A DNA stretch of 13,178 bases from Baffinella frigidus (GCA_026770585.1 MU646532.1:103489-116666), one strand, 5' to 3'; positions 5,622 through 11,096 are shown, counted from the stretch's first letter. Notes: generated by a model not told the origin, from the sequence alone. Program-made: numbers and translations.

Positions 5622-8615
5622 GAGCGAGAGAGAGAGAGAGCGAGCGAGAGGGAAAGAGCGAGCGAGAGAGAGAGAGCGCGAGAGAGAGCGATCTCCGCAC
5701 CTCTCAGTCGGTCGTGCCGTCCTGCCGCCCCGGCAAGAACCGTTTACTAGCTCTGCCCCACTTGGGTTTGAGCTCCCCAGCAATTCGCCCCCCCCCCCCC
5801 TTTCTCACGTGAATTTCCTGGGGGGGGGGGGCAAAATTCCCCTTGGAAATGGGGGGGGGGGGCGAATTGATGAGGAGCCCAAATCAAGCGGGACAGAGCT
5901 AGGTTTAGCCAAGTGTTCTTGAAACTCGCTGCTCGTTAACGTCCGGAGAGTAAGGGGTTCCTCGAATTTGAGGACCCCCCCCCCCCCCCCAGGGTGATGT
6001 TATGCTCCTAGGCGGGGTATGGAGGGGGGTATATGGAATGCACTTGCGCCTCTTCCCCCGCCTTCTCGCTGACACCCGGGGAGTACAGGGGTATCCCTTA
6101 AGTGGCCATAGGGTGAATATTCACCCTGACTCGCCCTAGGCAGGTCCTAGGGCCCTACCGTAGGGCGTATGCGCCTACTGGGAACTTGAGGGATATGAGC
6201 TACACGAACACCCTTGGTCTCGGTCGAGCCTCGGTCGGTGTCTGTTTTCTTAAATTAGTACCTGTGTGTTGGCAAATAACGCGAGATTTAGTCAACCCTC
6301 TGGTACAAAATTAAGAACACGCGGGCCCAAATCCGGTACGGGTTCTTAATTTATGGGTTCGTGTAACCCAGATATCCCGGTCAGGGTTTACTCGAAATTA
6401 GGGACACCCCCCCCCCACCCCCCCCACCAGGGTGATCCTGTGCTCCCAGGCACAGGCCTAAGGTACAGGGGCACCTCGCTCATAAGAAACCGCCTCCTCC
6501 TCGGGCTCTACAGTAGGCCTATGCCTAGGACCCTATGGTGGTCCAAGGGGGGTGGGTGTTTCGTATGATCGAGGTACTCCTGTAGGGCCCTGAGGCGGGG
6601 TGTCTCCTTAACTTCGAGTAGCCCCTGTACATGTACCACTCCAGGCCCTTGGGTGGGGTATTCCTTCCTCGTTCTTGGAGCCGTTTCCTCGTTCTTGGAG
6701 CCGTTTTTTGTGCTAAAAATTGACTTTTGAGAAAGTTTTCCCATCAAAAATGACTTTTGAATACCCCCCCCTCCAGCCCTGCGTGGTTGGGAAGCCACGG
6801 CTTCGGAGTGGGGGGGTTCATAGCGACGCAACCTATAATTAGTTTTGTAAAGTAACTCGTTCCTGGTACAAATCATAAAACAAGACCTCGTTCAAAAAGG
6901 AATTGGAGCCCTTTTTAGTTTCAAATGGACCTTGTTTTATAATTTGTACCAGAACGAGTTGCTTTACAAAACTATTTATAGGTTGCGTCACTATTAGGTT
7001 CCTGTGCCGTGACTGCCGTGCCTGCACGTGTGAGTACGGACCCGGGCTCTTAAGGGGGCCGTGCCGGAAATAGCCGAAATAGCCTCACGCCTAAAGTCGT
7101 CATCCCAATGTCATTTCCCGAGGCGGGCTCATCCCGGGTCCACACTCACAGCACGAGTGCACGGGCGCGCGCTCCTGGCCGCGTTGGTGCTTTGGTGCTT
7201 TGTATTACACTCTTATCTCAGAAAACGAATTCTAAAACTCGTTTTCTTAAGCCAATTCCCCTATAAATTTGTCAACTTATGCGGAGAGTAAAGAATAAGT
7301 TGACGAATTTGTAGAGGGATTGACTTAAGAAAACGAGTTTTAGAACTCTTTTTCTGAGATAAACTCACATCGAAGGCCCACCGCACTCTTGAGGAGATGG
7401 GAATGATCTACGGATGAGCTCCCCGACCCGACCCAATGGGACCGCACGGCTTTTGCCTGTGAGGCGCGCCTGGCACCAACGCCTTGGTGAGGCACGGTGG
7501 GTTTATCTGGGGAAACCTATTTTGCTTTGGCAATGAAAATTACTACACAATTCGATCTTACTAGTAATATTAAAGCATTCGTGTAGTAATTTTCATTGGG
7601 ATCAAATGAAAGAAAAATATGTTTCCCCGGAAAAGGGTGGGTGAGGACTCGCGTGGGACCGGCCCACCTCGGGAGGTTTTAATTGAAAACTTTCTGGCAA
7701 CGAAATTTACTACACACAATGCATTTTACTAGGAATATCAAAGCATTCGTGTAGTAATTTTCATTGAATCTAATGGTCTCCAATTAAAACTGTTTGCTCA
7801 CTAGACCGGCCCGCCTCGGGAGCTATTGGCGCTCTGAAATGACTGGGCGCTCGGGGGGGGGCACGCCAGACCAGAAGTCGAAATTCGAACGTTTCTTCAT
7901 TTTACTACACAGTCTAGAAGTAAAGTTGATTCTACCCGGGAAACACGCCAAAAGTGTTGAGAATTGGAGCTGTTTGCTGGCGGGATTTTAAAAGTCTGTA
8001 CCACGATAAGCCATCTAAACACTCTTAGCGCGAACGGGTGTGTGTGTGAAAAAGGAACTGATGGCCTGGCGCATGGTGGGTGAAGACTCGTGTGGGATCG
8101 GCCCGCCTCGGGAGCTATCGGAGCTCTGAAATGGCCTAGGGGGTTCCTAAGAAACATAAGGTCCTAGGGGCCCTACGGCCTACCGTAGGCAATACCGTAG
8201 GCCCAACCTGGGGGGGGCAGGTGTGATCCGAAAGGAAGCACGGCCTTTCTACAGAACACGTTCCGGTGTCCGCCTATGTTGGGAGCTCGAAGAACCTAAA
8301 GGACCTGAAGGATCGGAGCTCTGAAATGACTGGGTGCGGGGGGGGGGGCAGGCGGAGAGAGATTGATAATTTATTGCCAAACAACCAGCGTCAGCGCCGC
8401 ACATGCTACGCATTGTGCCACTTACTGTACCCCGTGTCGGCCGCTCATACGAGCATTTTCCGGGTGGATTATAACTCCACCTCCTACAACAGGCGGACGT
8501 GGCTTCAAAGGTGGTGAAAGCGGAGATCGTGGATCGATCCGGGAACGGCGGGTCCAGCTTTCCGGCGAGCAGCGCGGTCAGCTTGCCCAAGGGCAAGAAG
8601 TGTGTCGTGCAGTAG
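2048..8615 (+). CDS. RAB28: Rab28-family small GTPase, seven exons, 227 aa
   Basis: Exons: 2048-2179, 2285-2408, 2549-2625, 2766-2825, 3272-3352, 4969-5055, 8493-8615; every intron is GT-AG. Rab28 is a divergent Rab that in other organisms cycles on BBSome/intraflagellar-transport carriers at cilia and on endomembranes. All GTPase boxes are visible: P-loop GDGTVGKTS (residues 20-28), switch I TIGLDF with Thr45, WDIGGQ with Gln73, NKCD at 130-133, SAKTG at 160-164. Rab28 hallmarks are IGLDF, the WDIGGQ..G.KML stretch, YDITN, and a single-Cys CaaX tail CVVQ (224-227), expected to be prenylated, in place of the usual double Cys. Human RAB28 is 221 aa and ends CAVQ. An acidic N-terminus (DSDSDEEE) resembles the family. 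ATG 2048 is chosen for its A at -3 and G at +4; an in-frame ATG at 2006 would add 14 residues. Exon 7 was identified from VVKAEIV plus CVVQ; its splice keeps the spacing of human RAB28. Confidence 0.93.
2826..3271 (+). other. Rab28 intron 4 (446 bp) with a family E insertion
   Basis: This is the first long intron of the gene. Donor is AAG|GTCCCT and acceptor GCAG|TGC, phase 0, between the NK and CD of the NKCD box. It holds element E1 (2852-2991) just inside the donor. A CTGAC word at 3239-3243 lies 29 nt before the 3' end and could be the branch point. Other open frames here come from the palindrome. Confidence 0.85.
2852..2991. mobile_element. Family E MITE, copy E1 (140 bp)
   Basis: Near-complete inverted repeat: CCACCAACCCTCACGGAAGG at the left pairs with CCTTCCCTGAGGGCTGGTGG at the right. 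The inner arms (CGATTTTCAGACCTCAAAA, CCTTGCAGC) also pair around a short GGTCGGATCCGACC centre. Shares outer ends with E2 and E3. It lies in Rab28 intron 4, so the transcript would form a long hairpin. I see no clear target duplication. Confidence 0.8.
3530..3664. mobile_element. Family E MITE, copy E2 (135 bp)
   Basis: Starts CCACCAG and ends AGAGGGCTGGTGG; the interior is diverged but contains further self-complementary words (CCCCTG/CAGGGG, TGGGCAATGGCCCA). Flanks TGCCACCCG (3521-3529) and TGCCCCCCG (3665-3673) match at 8 of 9 bases, which could be a 9-bp target duplication, though E1 and E3 do not show a clear equivalent. Confidence 0.6.
3703..3810 (+). repeat. GGGGCTT tandem patch and G/T-rich tract
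   Basis: About five tandem copies of the 7-mer GGGGCTT run to 3742, followed by TTGGGGGTTGGGGCTTAGGG-type sequence near 3780-3810. The heptameric, G-rich form resembles degenerate telomere-like DNA but the unit differs from that at the left edge. Possible G-quadruplex former on the coding strand of the intron. Confidence 0.55.
3875..4012. mobile_element. Family E MITE, copy E3 (138 bp, perfect 16-bp TIRs)
   Basis: CCACCAGCCCTCAGAG at the left is exactly complementary to CTCTGAGGGCTGGTGG at the right. Inner arms GGAGCAAATCG/CGATTTGCTCC and TCCCCTTGAT/ATCAAGGGA continue the stem to a GTCGGATTCCGAC core. It is the best-preserved E copy and defines the family ends. Confidence 0.85.
4021..4239. 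repeat. Inverted repeat K (about 219 bp) with an internal perfect 22-bp palindrome
   Basis: The left arm, CACATGAAGTCAGGCG then CCACGCAAGAGT and CTGAC, pairs with the right arm GTCAG, ACTCTTGCGTGG and CGCCTGCCTTGACGTG. Inside lies a perfect palindrome (4156-4177) of AAATAGTCAGA and its complement. It starts a few bases after E3 ends. No target duplication was resolved, so MITE status is an inference. Confidence 0.6.
4251..4313 (+). repeat. Family I repeat, copy 2
   Basis: Near copy of 864-933 with small indels. It begins with a doubled CTGATTA word and abuts the K palindrome. The following 4314-4763 has two short hairpins: TTACTGATTACTGAT with ATCAGTAATCAATAA (4436-4469), and GGATTG..TAACC with GGTTA..CAATCC (4540-4577). 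Confidence 0.6.
4764..4923 (+). mobile_element. Family M MITE, copy 2 (160 bp, TSD ACGTC/AAGTC)
   Basis: Termini CTAGCTCTGTCCCAATTAG and CTAACTGGGACAGAGCTAG are nearly perfect inverted repeats. Flanks ACGTC (4759-4763) and AAGTC (4924-4928) match at 4 of 5 bases. Internally there is a C run and two G runs separated by AATTTCAC/GTGAAATT words. It ends only 45 bp before the exon 6 acceptor, so it lies within the 3' part of intron 5, close to the likely branch region. Confidence 0.85.
5584..5691 (+). repeat. GA microsatellite with GAGC interruptions
   Basis: About 108 bp of (GA)n broken by CGAG steps. It gives long Arg-Glu or Ser-Leu open frames in several readings, all artefacts of the dinucleotide repeat. 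It lies on the sense strand of Rab28 intron 6. Confidence 0.9.
5747..5902 (+). mobile_element. Family M MITE, copy 3 (156 bp, TSD GTTTA)
   Basis: Starts CTAGCTCTGCC and ends GGACAGAGCTAG, with perfect 5-bp flanks GTTTA at 5742-5746 and 5903-5907. The interior has one C run and two G runs in the same order as M2. Together with M1 and M2 this establishes 5-bp target duplication for the family. Confidence 0.88.
5946..6030 (+). repeat. Partial family J-like element
   Basis: AAGGGGTTCCTCGAATTTGAGGA, a long C run, then AGGGTGATGTTATGCTCCTAGG matches the left part of element J at 6381-6450. No right end was found, so it appears truncated. Confidence 0.45.
6084..6377 (+). mobile_element. Family C element, copy C1, interrupted by B1
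   Basis: It starts TACAGGGGTA and, after the B1 insertion, resumes TATGAGCTACACGAACACCC, then TCGGTCGGTGTCTG, TTCTTAAATTAGTACC and the paired arm GATTTAGTCAACCCTCTGGTAC, ending near AACCCAGATATCCC. The same order is seen in C2 and C3. Its extreme right end is lost or abuts element J at 6381. Confidence 0.7.
6094..6193. mobile_element. Family B MITE, copy B1 (100 bp, TSD TA), nested in C1
   Basis: Termini are TCCCTTAAGTGGCC and GGAACTTGAGGGA, flanked by TA on both sides (6092-6093, 6194-6195). It contains the perfect 18-bp palindrome AGGGTGAATATTCACCCT and a CGCCCTA...TAGGGCG stem. C3 (10507) shows the matching uninterrupted site GGGGTATG. TA duplication is characteristic of Tc1/mariner-type (and PIF-like TNA) insertion; assignment stays tentative. 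Confidence 0.88.
6381..6629. mobile_element. Family J element, interrupted by A2
   Basis: The left end CAGGGTTTACTCGAAATTAG GGACACCCC pairs with the right end GGGGTGTCTCCTTAACTTCG AGTAGCCCCTGTA. Element A2 lies between them. The TACAGGG-type terminus links J with families A and C. Confidence 0.6.
6464..6584. mobile_element. Family A MITE, copy A2 (121 bp), nested in J
   Basis: Starts TACAGGGGCACCTCGCTCAT and ends ATGATCGAGGTACTCCTGTA; the centre carries ACAGTAGGCCTATGCCTAGG. Its length equals that of A1. No target duplication is evident. Confidence 0.75.
6667..6706 (+). repeat. Two perfect tandem 20-bp units
   Basis: CCTCGTTCTTGGAGCCGTTT occurs twice in tandem without change. A looser direct repeat (AAAAATGACTTTTGA-like) follows at about 6715-6760, and GGGGTATTC/GAATACCCC (6655-6663, 6759-6767) bracket the area. 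Confidence 0.7.
6820..6994. repeat. Long inverted repeat F (68-bp arms)
   Basis: The left arm 6820-6887 (starting ATAGCGACGCAACCTATAA) pairs with the right arm 6927-6994 (ending TTATAGGTTGCGTCACTAT) with few mismatches, around a ~39-nt AT-rich centre. It is much more AT-rich than its surroundings, which suggests insertion. It could be a MITE but I could not define a duplication. Confidence 0.75.
7213..7362. repeat. Long inverted repeat G (68-bp arms, 14-nt loop)
   Basis: Arms 7213-7280 (starting TTATCTCAGAAAACGA) and 7295-7362 (ending TTTTTCTGAGATAA) are complementary with few mismatches. In the Rab28 pre-mRNA this would form a long hairpin, a possible substrate for Dicer-like or editing enzymes if present. 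Confidence 0.78.
7509..7628. mobile_element. Family H element, copy H1 (about 120 bp)
   Basis: Ends are GGGGAAAC and GTTTCCCC. The core AATGAAAATTACTACACAA with ATTCGTGTAGTAATTTTCAT is shared with H2. It sits in a GC-richer block that is duplicated at 7631-7670 and 8071-8115. Confidence 0.65.
7676..7790. mobile_element. Family H element, copy H2 (about 115 bp)
   Basis: Same core as H1 (TTTACTACACACAATG ... CATTCGTGTAGTAATTTTCA) but the outermost 10 bp are GTTTTAATTG and CAATTAAAAC instead of GGGGAAAC/GTTTCCCC. Both versions stay complementary at the tips. Confidence 0.65.
7795..8135 (+). repeat. Segmental duplicates around H elements
   Basis: CCGGCCCGCCTCGGGAGCTA then GCTCTGAAATGACTGGG (7804-7846) recurs at 8097-8130 (CGGCCCGCCTCGGGAGCTAT, GCTCTGAAATGG), in part at 7658-7675, and again as AGCTCTGAAATGACTGGG at 8318-8336. 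TGGGTGARGACTCGYGTGGG precedes two of them. The block looks amplified locally. Between them lies a degenerate H-like fragment (TTTTACTACACAG, about 7900). Confidence 0.55.
8224..8313 (-). repeat. Family D repeat, copy D5 (type 1, minus strand)
   Basis: Reads on the minus strand from the CTTCAGGTCCTTTAGG head through TTCTTCGAGCTCCCAACATA and GGCGGACACCGGAACGTG to TTTCGGATCAC. It is the only copy in reverse orientation and lies in Rab28 intron 6, 180 bp before the last exon. Confidence 0.7.
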
Positions 8616-8830
8616 CGTGCCATGGTGTGTGGTGTGTGGTGCAGTGCAGCCGTGTTTGTCTACTCCGCTGTGTCGGGTGCGCGCCATGCTGCGAACATCT
8701 CCACTGGGTGATTGGTTTGTGTCTCCTGCATCTCCTAGTGGACGTGACTGTGTAAAGTCACTCCGGTTTCGGGGTAGTATCTTCAGCCAGACACCTCCTG
8801 TGGAGCGCGCATCCCTGAAGTCTGCACTCT
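8616..8830 (+). other. Presumed Rab28 3' untranslated region
   Basis: The sequence after the stop is GT-rich (GGTGTGTGGTGTGTGGTGC), as often found near 3' ends. No AATAAA is seen. A TGTAA word at 8751-8755, the poly(A) signal used in green algae, lies in the loop of a small hairpin GTGACT (8744-8749)/AGTCAC (8756-8761). The assignment is weak. Confidence 0.3.
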
Positions 8831-8955
8831 CTACAGGGCTACCTCGCTCATAAGAACCCCCCCCCCCCCCTAGGACCCTACAGTAGGCCTATGCCTAGGG
8901 CCCTACGGTGGTCCTAGGGGGTTGACGTCTTCTTGTGAGCGAGGTGCCCCTGTAG
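8831..8955. mobile_element. Family A MITE, copy A3 (125 bp, TSD ACTCT)
   Basis: Ends CTACAGGGCTACCTCG and CGAGGTGCCCCTGTAG; the centre is CCTACAGTAGGCCTATGCCT followed by AGGGCCCTACGGTGG. Flanked by ACTCT at 8826-8830 and 8956-8960, a perfect 5-bp duplication. It is the clearest family A insertion. Confidence 0.85.
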
Positions 8956-9026
8956 ACTCTGTGGGGGAGGTGGCCAACGCGGCCCAGACTCAGCTCCTAG
9001 AATCTTATTTTGTGCGGCGACGCAAC

Positions 9027-9098
9027 TACAGAGGTACCTCGCTCACAAGAAAGCGCCGCCCCCTAGCCCTACTGTAGGGTCCTAGCTCCTCCCAATGC
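9027..9098 (+). mobile_element. Family A fragment A4 (left end only)
   Basis: TACAGAGGTACCTCGCTCAC and AAGAAAGCGCC followed by CTACTGTAGGGTCCTAG match the left half of A3; no right terminus follows. Confidence 0.6.
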
Positions 9099-9123
9099 AA
9101 ATCCACCCGAGTGAAGTTGCACG

Positions 9124-9245
9124 TACAGGGGTACCTCGCTCATAAGAAAGCGCCCCCCTCCCCCAGGACTCCCATAGGGCCCGTCCCTAGGGTGGTTCTA
9201 TGCTCCTAGGACTACCTGCAGAACTACCGTAGGATCCTAGGGAGG
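9124..9245 (+). mobile_element. Family A fragment A5 (left end, rearranged right half)
   Basis: A perfect family A left terminus (TACAGGGGTACCTCGCTCAT) is followed by GGGTGGTTCTATGCTCCTAG, which resembles the interior of family J, and then meets the left end of C2. It may be a chimera or a J/A hybrid. Confidence 0.5.
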
Positions 9246-9486
9246 TACAGGATACTTCGAACACCCTTGCTTGAAGGTCGGTCGGTCGTCTTGTTCTTAA
9301 ATTAGCACCAGCGGGTTGACCACGGACCGGATTCGAACCCTGCCTTTTCTTAATTTAGTACCAGAGGGTTAACTAACGCGAGATTTAGTCAACTCTCTGG
9401 TCCTAAATCAAGAACAAGCAGTGTTCGAATCCGTTGCGTTTTCTTAAGTTACAGGTTCTTGTACACGAGGTACATGTATCCCTGTA
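9246..9486. mobile_element. Family C element, copy C2 (241 bp)
   Basis: Starts TACAGGATACTTCGAACACC and ends ACATGTATCCCTGTA. The centre is a long stem: TTCTTAATTTAGTACCAGAG pairs with CTCTGGTCCTAAATCAAGAA around AACTAACGCGAGATTTAGTC. It is longer than C3 and contains a partly repeated TTCTTAAATTAG segment. Outer stem words GATTCGAACCC and GTTCGAATCC resemble tRNA B boxes but no tRNA fold is present. Confidence 0.65.
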
Positions 9487-9779
9487 GCTGTCTTTGTTCG
9501 CGAGAAACCTCTGTAGCCAGCCCCGCCTGTCATCAGAGGTCCTGACGTCTGTATCAGAGGTCCTGACGTTTGTATCATTTTGGTCCTAGGATGGGTGTCA
9601 CCCTCGCGTTATCTGAACCCCCCGTACGATGCCGCGCGGCGCCCGCAACCTGAGAACCTTGCAATGCGAGCGACTTGGTGTCCTCTCATCGGAGCCTTTC
9701 AGTGGGTGAGAGGCTGGCAAGAGGTGCCAGGCGTTCGGACCAGGGCCCCGTAGAACCTTGCAAAGTGAGCGACCTCGTG

Positions 9780-9999
9780 TAGAGGGGTACCTCGCTCAAA
9801 AGAAAGCGCCCCCCCCAAGGACCCTACAGTAGGCCTATGCTTAGGGCCCTATCCCTTAAGTGGCCATAGGGTGAATATTCACCCTAACTCGCCCTAGGCA
9901 GGTCCTAGGGCCCTACCGTAGGGCGTAGGAGCCTACTGGCCACTTAAGGGATAGTGGTCTTAGGGGGGGGGCGATTCTTATGAGCGAGGTACCCCTGTA
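9780..9999. mobile_element. Family A MITE, copy A6 (220 bp with nested B2)
   Basis: Starts TAGAGGGGTACCTCGCTC and ends GAGCGAGGTACCCCTGTA. Without B2 and one TA it is 118 bp, matching other A copies. Comparison with A3 shows where B2 entered, after AGGGCCCTA. No target duplication is visible against the tandem partner. Confidence 0.85.
9852..9951. mobile_element. Family B MITE, copy B2 (100 bp, TSD TA), nested in A6
   Basis: Perfect 15-bp ends TCCCTTAAGTGGCCA and TGGCCACTTAAGGGA would be complete except that the right side reads CTGGCCACTTAAGGGA; flanking TA at 9850-9851 and 9952-9953. It differs from B1 at only a few positions and has the same length, so the family moved fairly recently. 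Confidence 0.9.
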
Positions 10000-10220
10000 C
10001 TCTCATCGGAGGCTCTCAGGGGGTGAGAGGCTGGCAAGAGGTGCCAGGGGTTCGGGCCAGAGCTCCTGTGAGTGAGGCGTGTTTCTATTAGTGTGGCCAC
10101 TGGCCGACGAGTGGCAGCGAAGGCTTCCGATTTGTTTTTTATTTTGGGAACACATGAAATTGCAAAACTGGACAGTTTTGACAGTGCAGACACCAGTTTT
10201 AGCCGGAGTTCAGGTGCTAG

Positions 10221-10342
10221 AACCTCCATCATAAAAGCTTGGAACCTCAACCATAAAGCCTGGGAACCATTTATCTTAAAACCTGGAACATTCACACTGA
10301 GGCTTGGAACCTCTATCCAGAAGCTTTGAGCCTCCATCCTGA
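10221..10342 (+). repeat. Minisatellite, about six 21-22 bp units
   Basis: Degenerate units of the type AACCTCCATCATAAAAGCTT+GG follow each other with periods 22, 22, 22, 21 and 21. An 85-codon open frame crosses it on the + strand and a longer one on the - strand, but both derive their residue pattern from the repeat, so no gene is called. From 10343 to 10506 only a loose AAACTGG inverted/direct repeat is seen. Confidence 0.7.
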
Positions 10343-10506
10343 GTGGCGCCAAAAAAACTGGTTAACAAACTGGTACCCCACACCCCAGCCATTTCCAGTT
10401 TTTCACAAAAAACTGGCTGTTATGTGACTGGCTGATGGTTTCTCGTCGGCCAAACTAGGTTCCTTCATGCTGTGCACTAGAGAGCGTCGGGGCGGGGAAA
10501 ATTGCA

Positions 10507-10687
10507 TACAGGGGTATGTGGGCTATGCAAACACGGGTGCTCCGACATCGGTCGGTAGCTGTTTTTTTAAATTAGTTCCAGCGAGTTGACTAAAAGCAAG
10601 ATTTAGTCAACCCTCTGGTACTAATCTATGGCCAAATCCAGTCTGTGTTCTTAAGTTCTGGTTTCTTATAGCCCAGATACTACTGTA
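10507..10687. mobile_element. Family C element, copy C3 (181 bp, intact)
   Basis: Starts TACAGGGGTATGTGGGCTAT and ends ATAGCCCAGATACTACTGTA, which pair as terminal inverted repeats. The inner stem is TTAAATTAGTTCCAGCGAG with CTCTGGTACTAAT. It provides the uninterrupted reference for the B1 insertion point in C1. Confidence 0.75.
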
Positions 10688-10779
10688 AAGGCATGATGTG
10701 CGAGGACACCCTGGACTTAGTGGTCACAAAAAGCGCCCACCGCCTCCTCCCCCACTTTGTTTCTGGACAAAGCTGTTTG

Positions 10780-10838
10780 TTGAACGGAACTTTATTGAGC
10801 AGCTCCATTATTGAACAGAGCTTTATGGAACCGCTCCG
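10780..10838 (+). repeat. Two diverged 31-bp tandem units
   Basis: TTGAACGGAACTTTATTGAG at 10780 and TTGAACAGAGCTTTATGGAA at 10811 align with a period of 31 bp. The remainder of 10688-10951 shows no recognisable feature. Confidence 0.5.
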
Positions 10839-10951
10839 TTGAAGCGGGCCTCGCATGAGTTGACACCTTTTCTGCCCTGCAAACTTCCAAACTAGTTAGG
10901 GAAATTATTGAGGGAACAGTAACTTGAAGTAGGAGGATCTTCGATGTCAAG

Positions 10952-11096
10952 CCCTTTAGGTTCTTTAGGTTCTTTTAACTCCCACCATCAGCGGACACTG
11001 GAACTGGTTCCGCAGAAAAGCCATGCTTCCTTTCGGATCACACCAGGCCCTCCGATGTAGAGGATCGCAGCAGAAACCGGCCAAAGGGTATCCAGC
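10952..11096 (+). repeat. Family D repeat, copy D6 (type 1, extended)
   Basis: The head CCTTTAGGTTCTTTAGG precedes the type 1 body including ACTGGTTCCGCAGAAAAGCC and the extension TTTCGGATCACACCAGGCCC to GCAGAAACCGGCCAAAGGG seen also in D4. Confidence 0.65.

Larger units (their letters stand above)
5056..8492 (+). other. Rab28 intron 6 (3437 bp), repeat-filled
   Basis: Donor GAG|GTGCGCCC closely matches the intron 3 donor (GTGCGCCC), and acceptor CAACAG|GCGGAC is preceded by TTATAAC at about 8470, 19 nt upstream. Reading through the donor would give a tail ending in a stop at 5176-5178 with no prenylation box, so splicing is strongly preferred. From 5056 to 5583 I see only an 8-bp hairpin (GACCCGAG 5217-5224 / CTCGGGTC 5243-5250). 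The remainder holds the GA tract, M3, C1 with B1, J with A2, F, G, H1, H2, segmental duplicates and D5. Confidence 0.85.
9653..10064 (+). repeat. 99-bp tandem duplication, second copy split by element A6
   Basis: The unit starting AGAACCTTGCAA (9653-9751) is repeated from 9752. The second copy is interrupted at 9780 by A6 and resumes at 10000 with CTCTCATCGGAGGCTCTCAG and GGCTGGCAAGAGGTGCCAGG to about 10064. The intact first copy shows the empty site GGTGTCCTCTCATCGG. Confidence 0.8.

Noticed and set aside
5301-5922. Open frames of Arg-Glu, Ser-Glu or Ser-Leu repeats on both strands
   Set aside because: They are direct translations of the GA microsatellite at 5584-5691 and lie inside Rab28 intron 6.
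9325-9440. Possible tRNA gene from GGTTCGAATCC-like words
   Set aside because: No acceptor stem, anticodon arm or A box in the right spacing; the words belong to the C2 hairpin.
10221-10342. CRISPR-like array of 22-bp repeats
   Set aside because: The units are contiguous and degenerate with no spacers, and the genome is eukaryotic; it is a minisatellite.
9978-10352. 124-codon minus-strand open frame and 85-codon plus-strand frame
   Set aside because: Both run through the minisatellite and a MITE end; periodic residues mirror the DNA repeat and no splice or domain evidence supports them.
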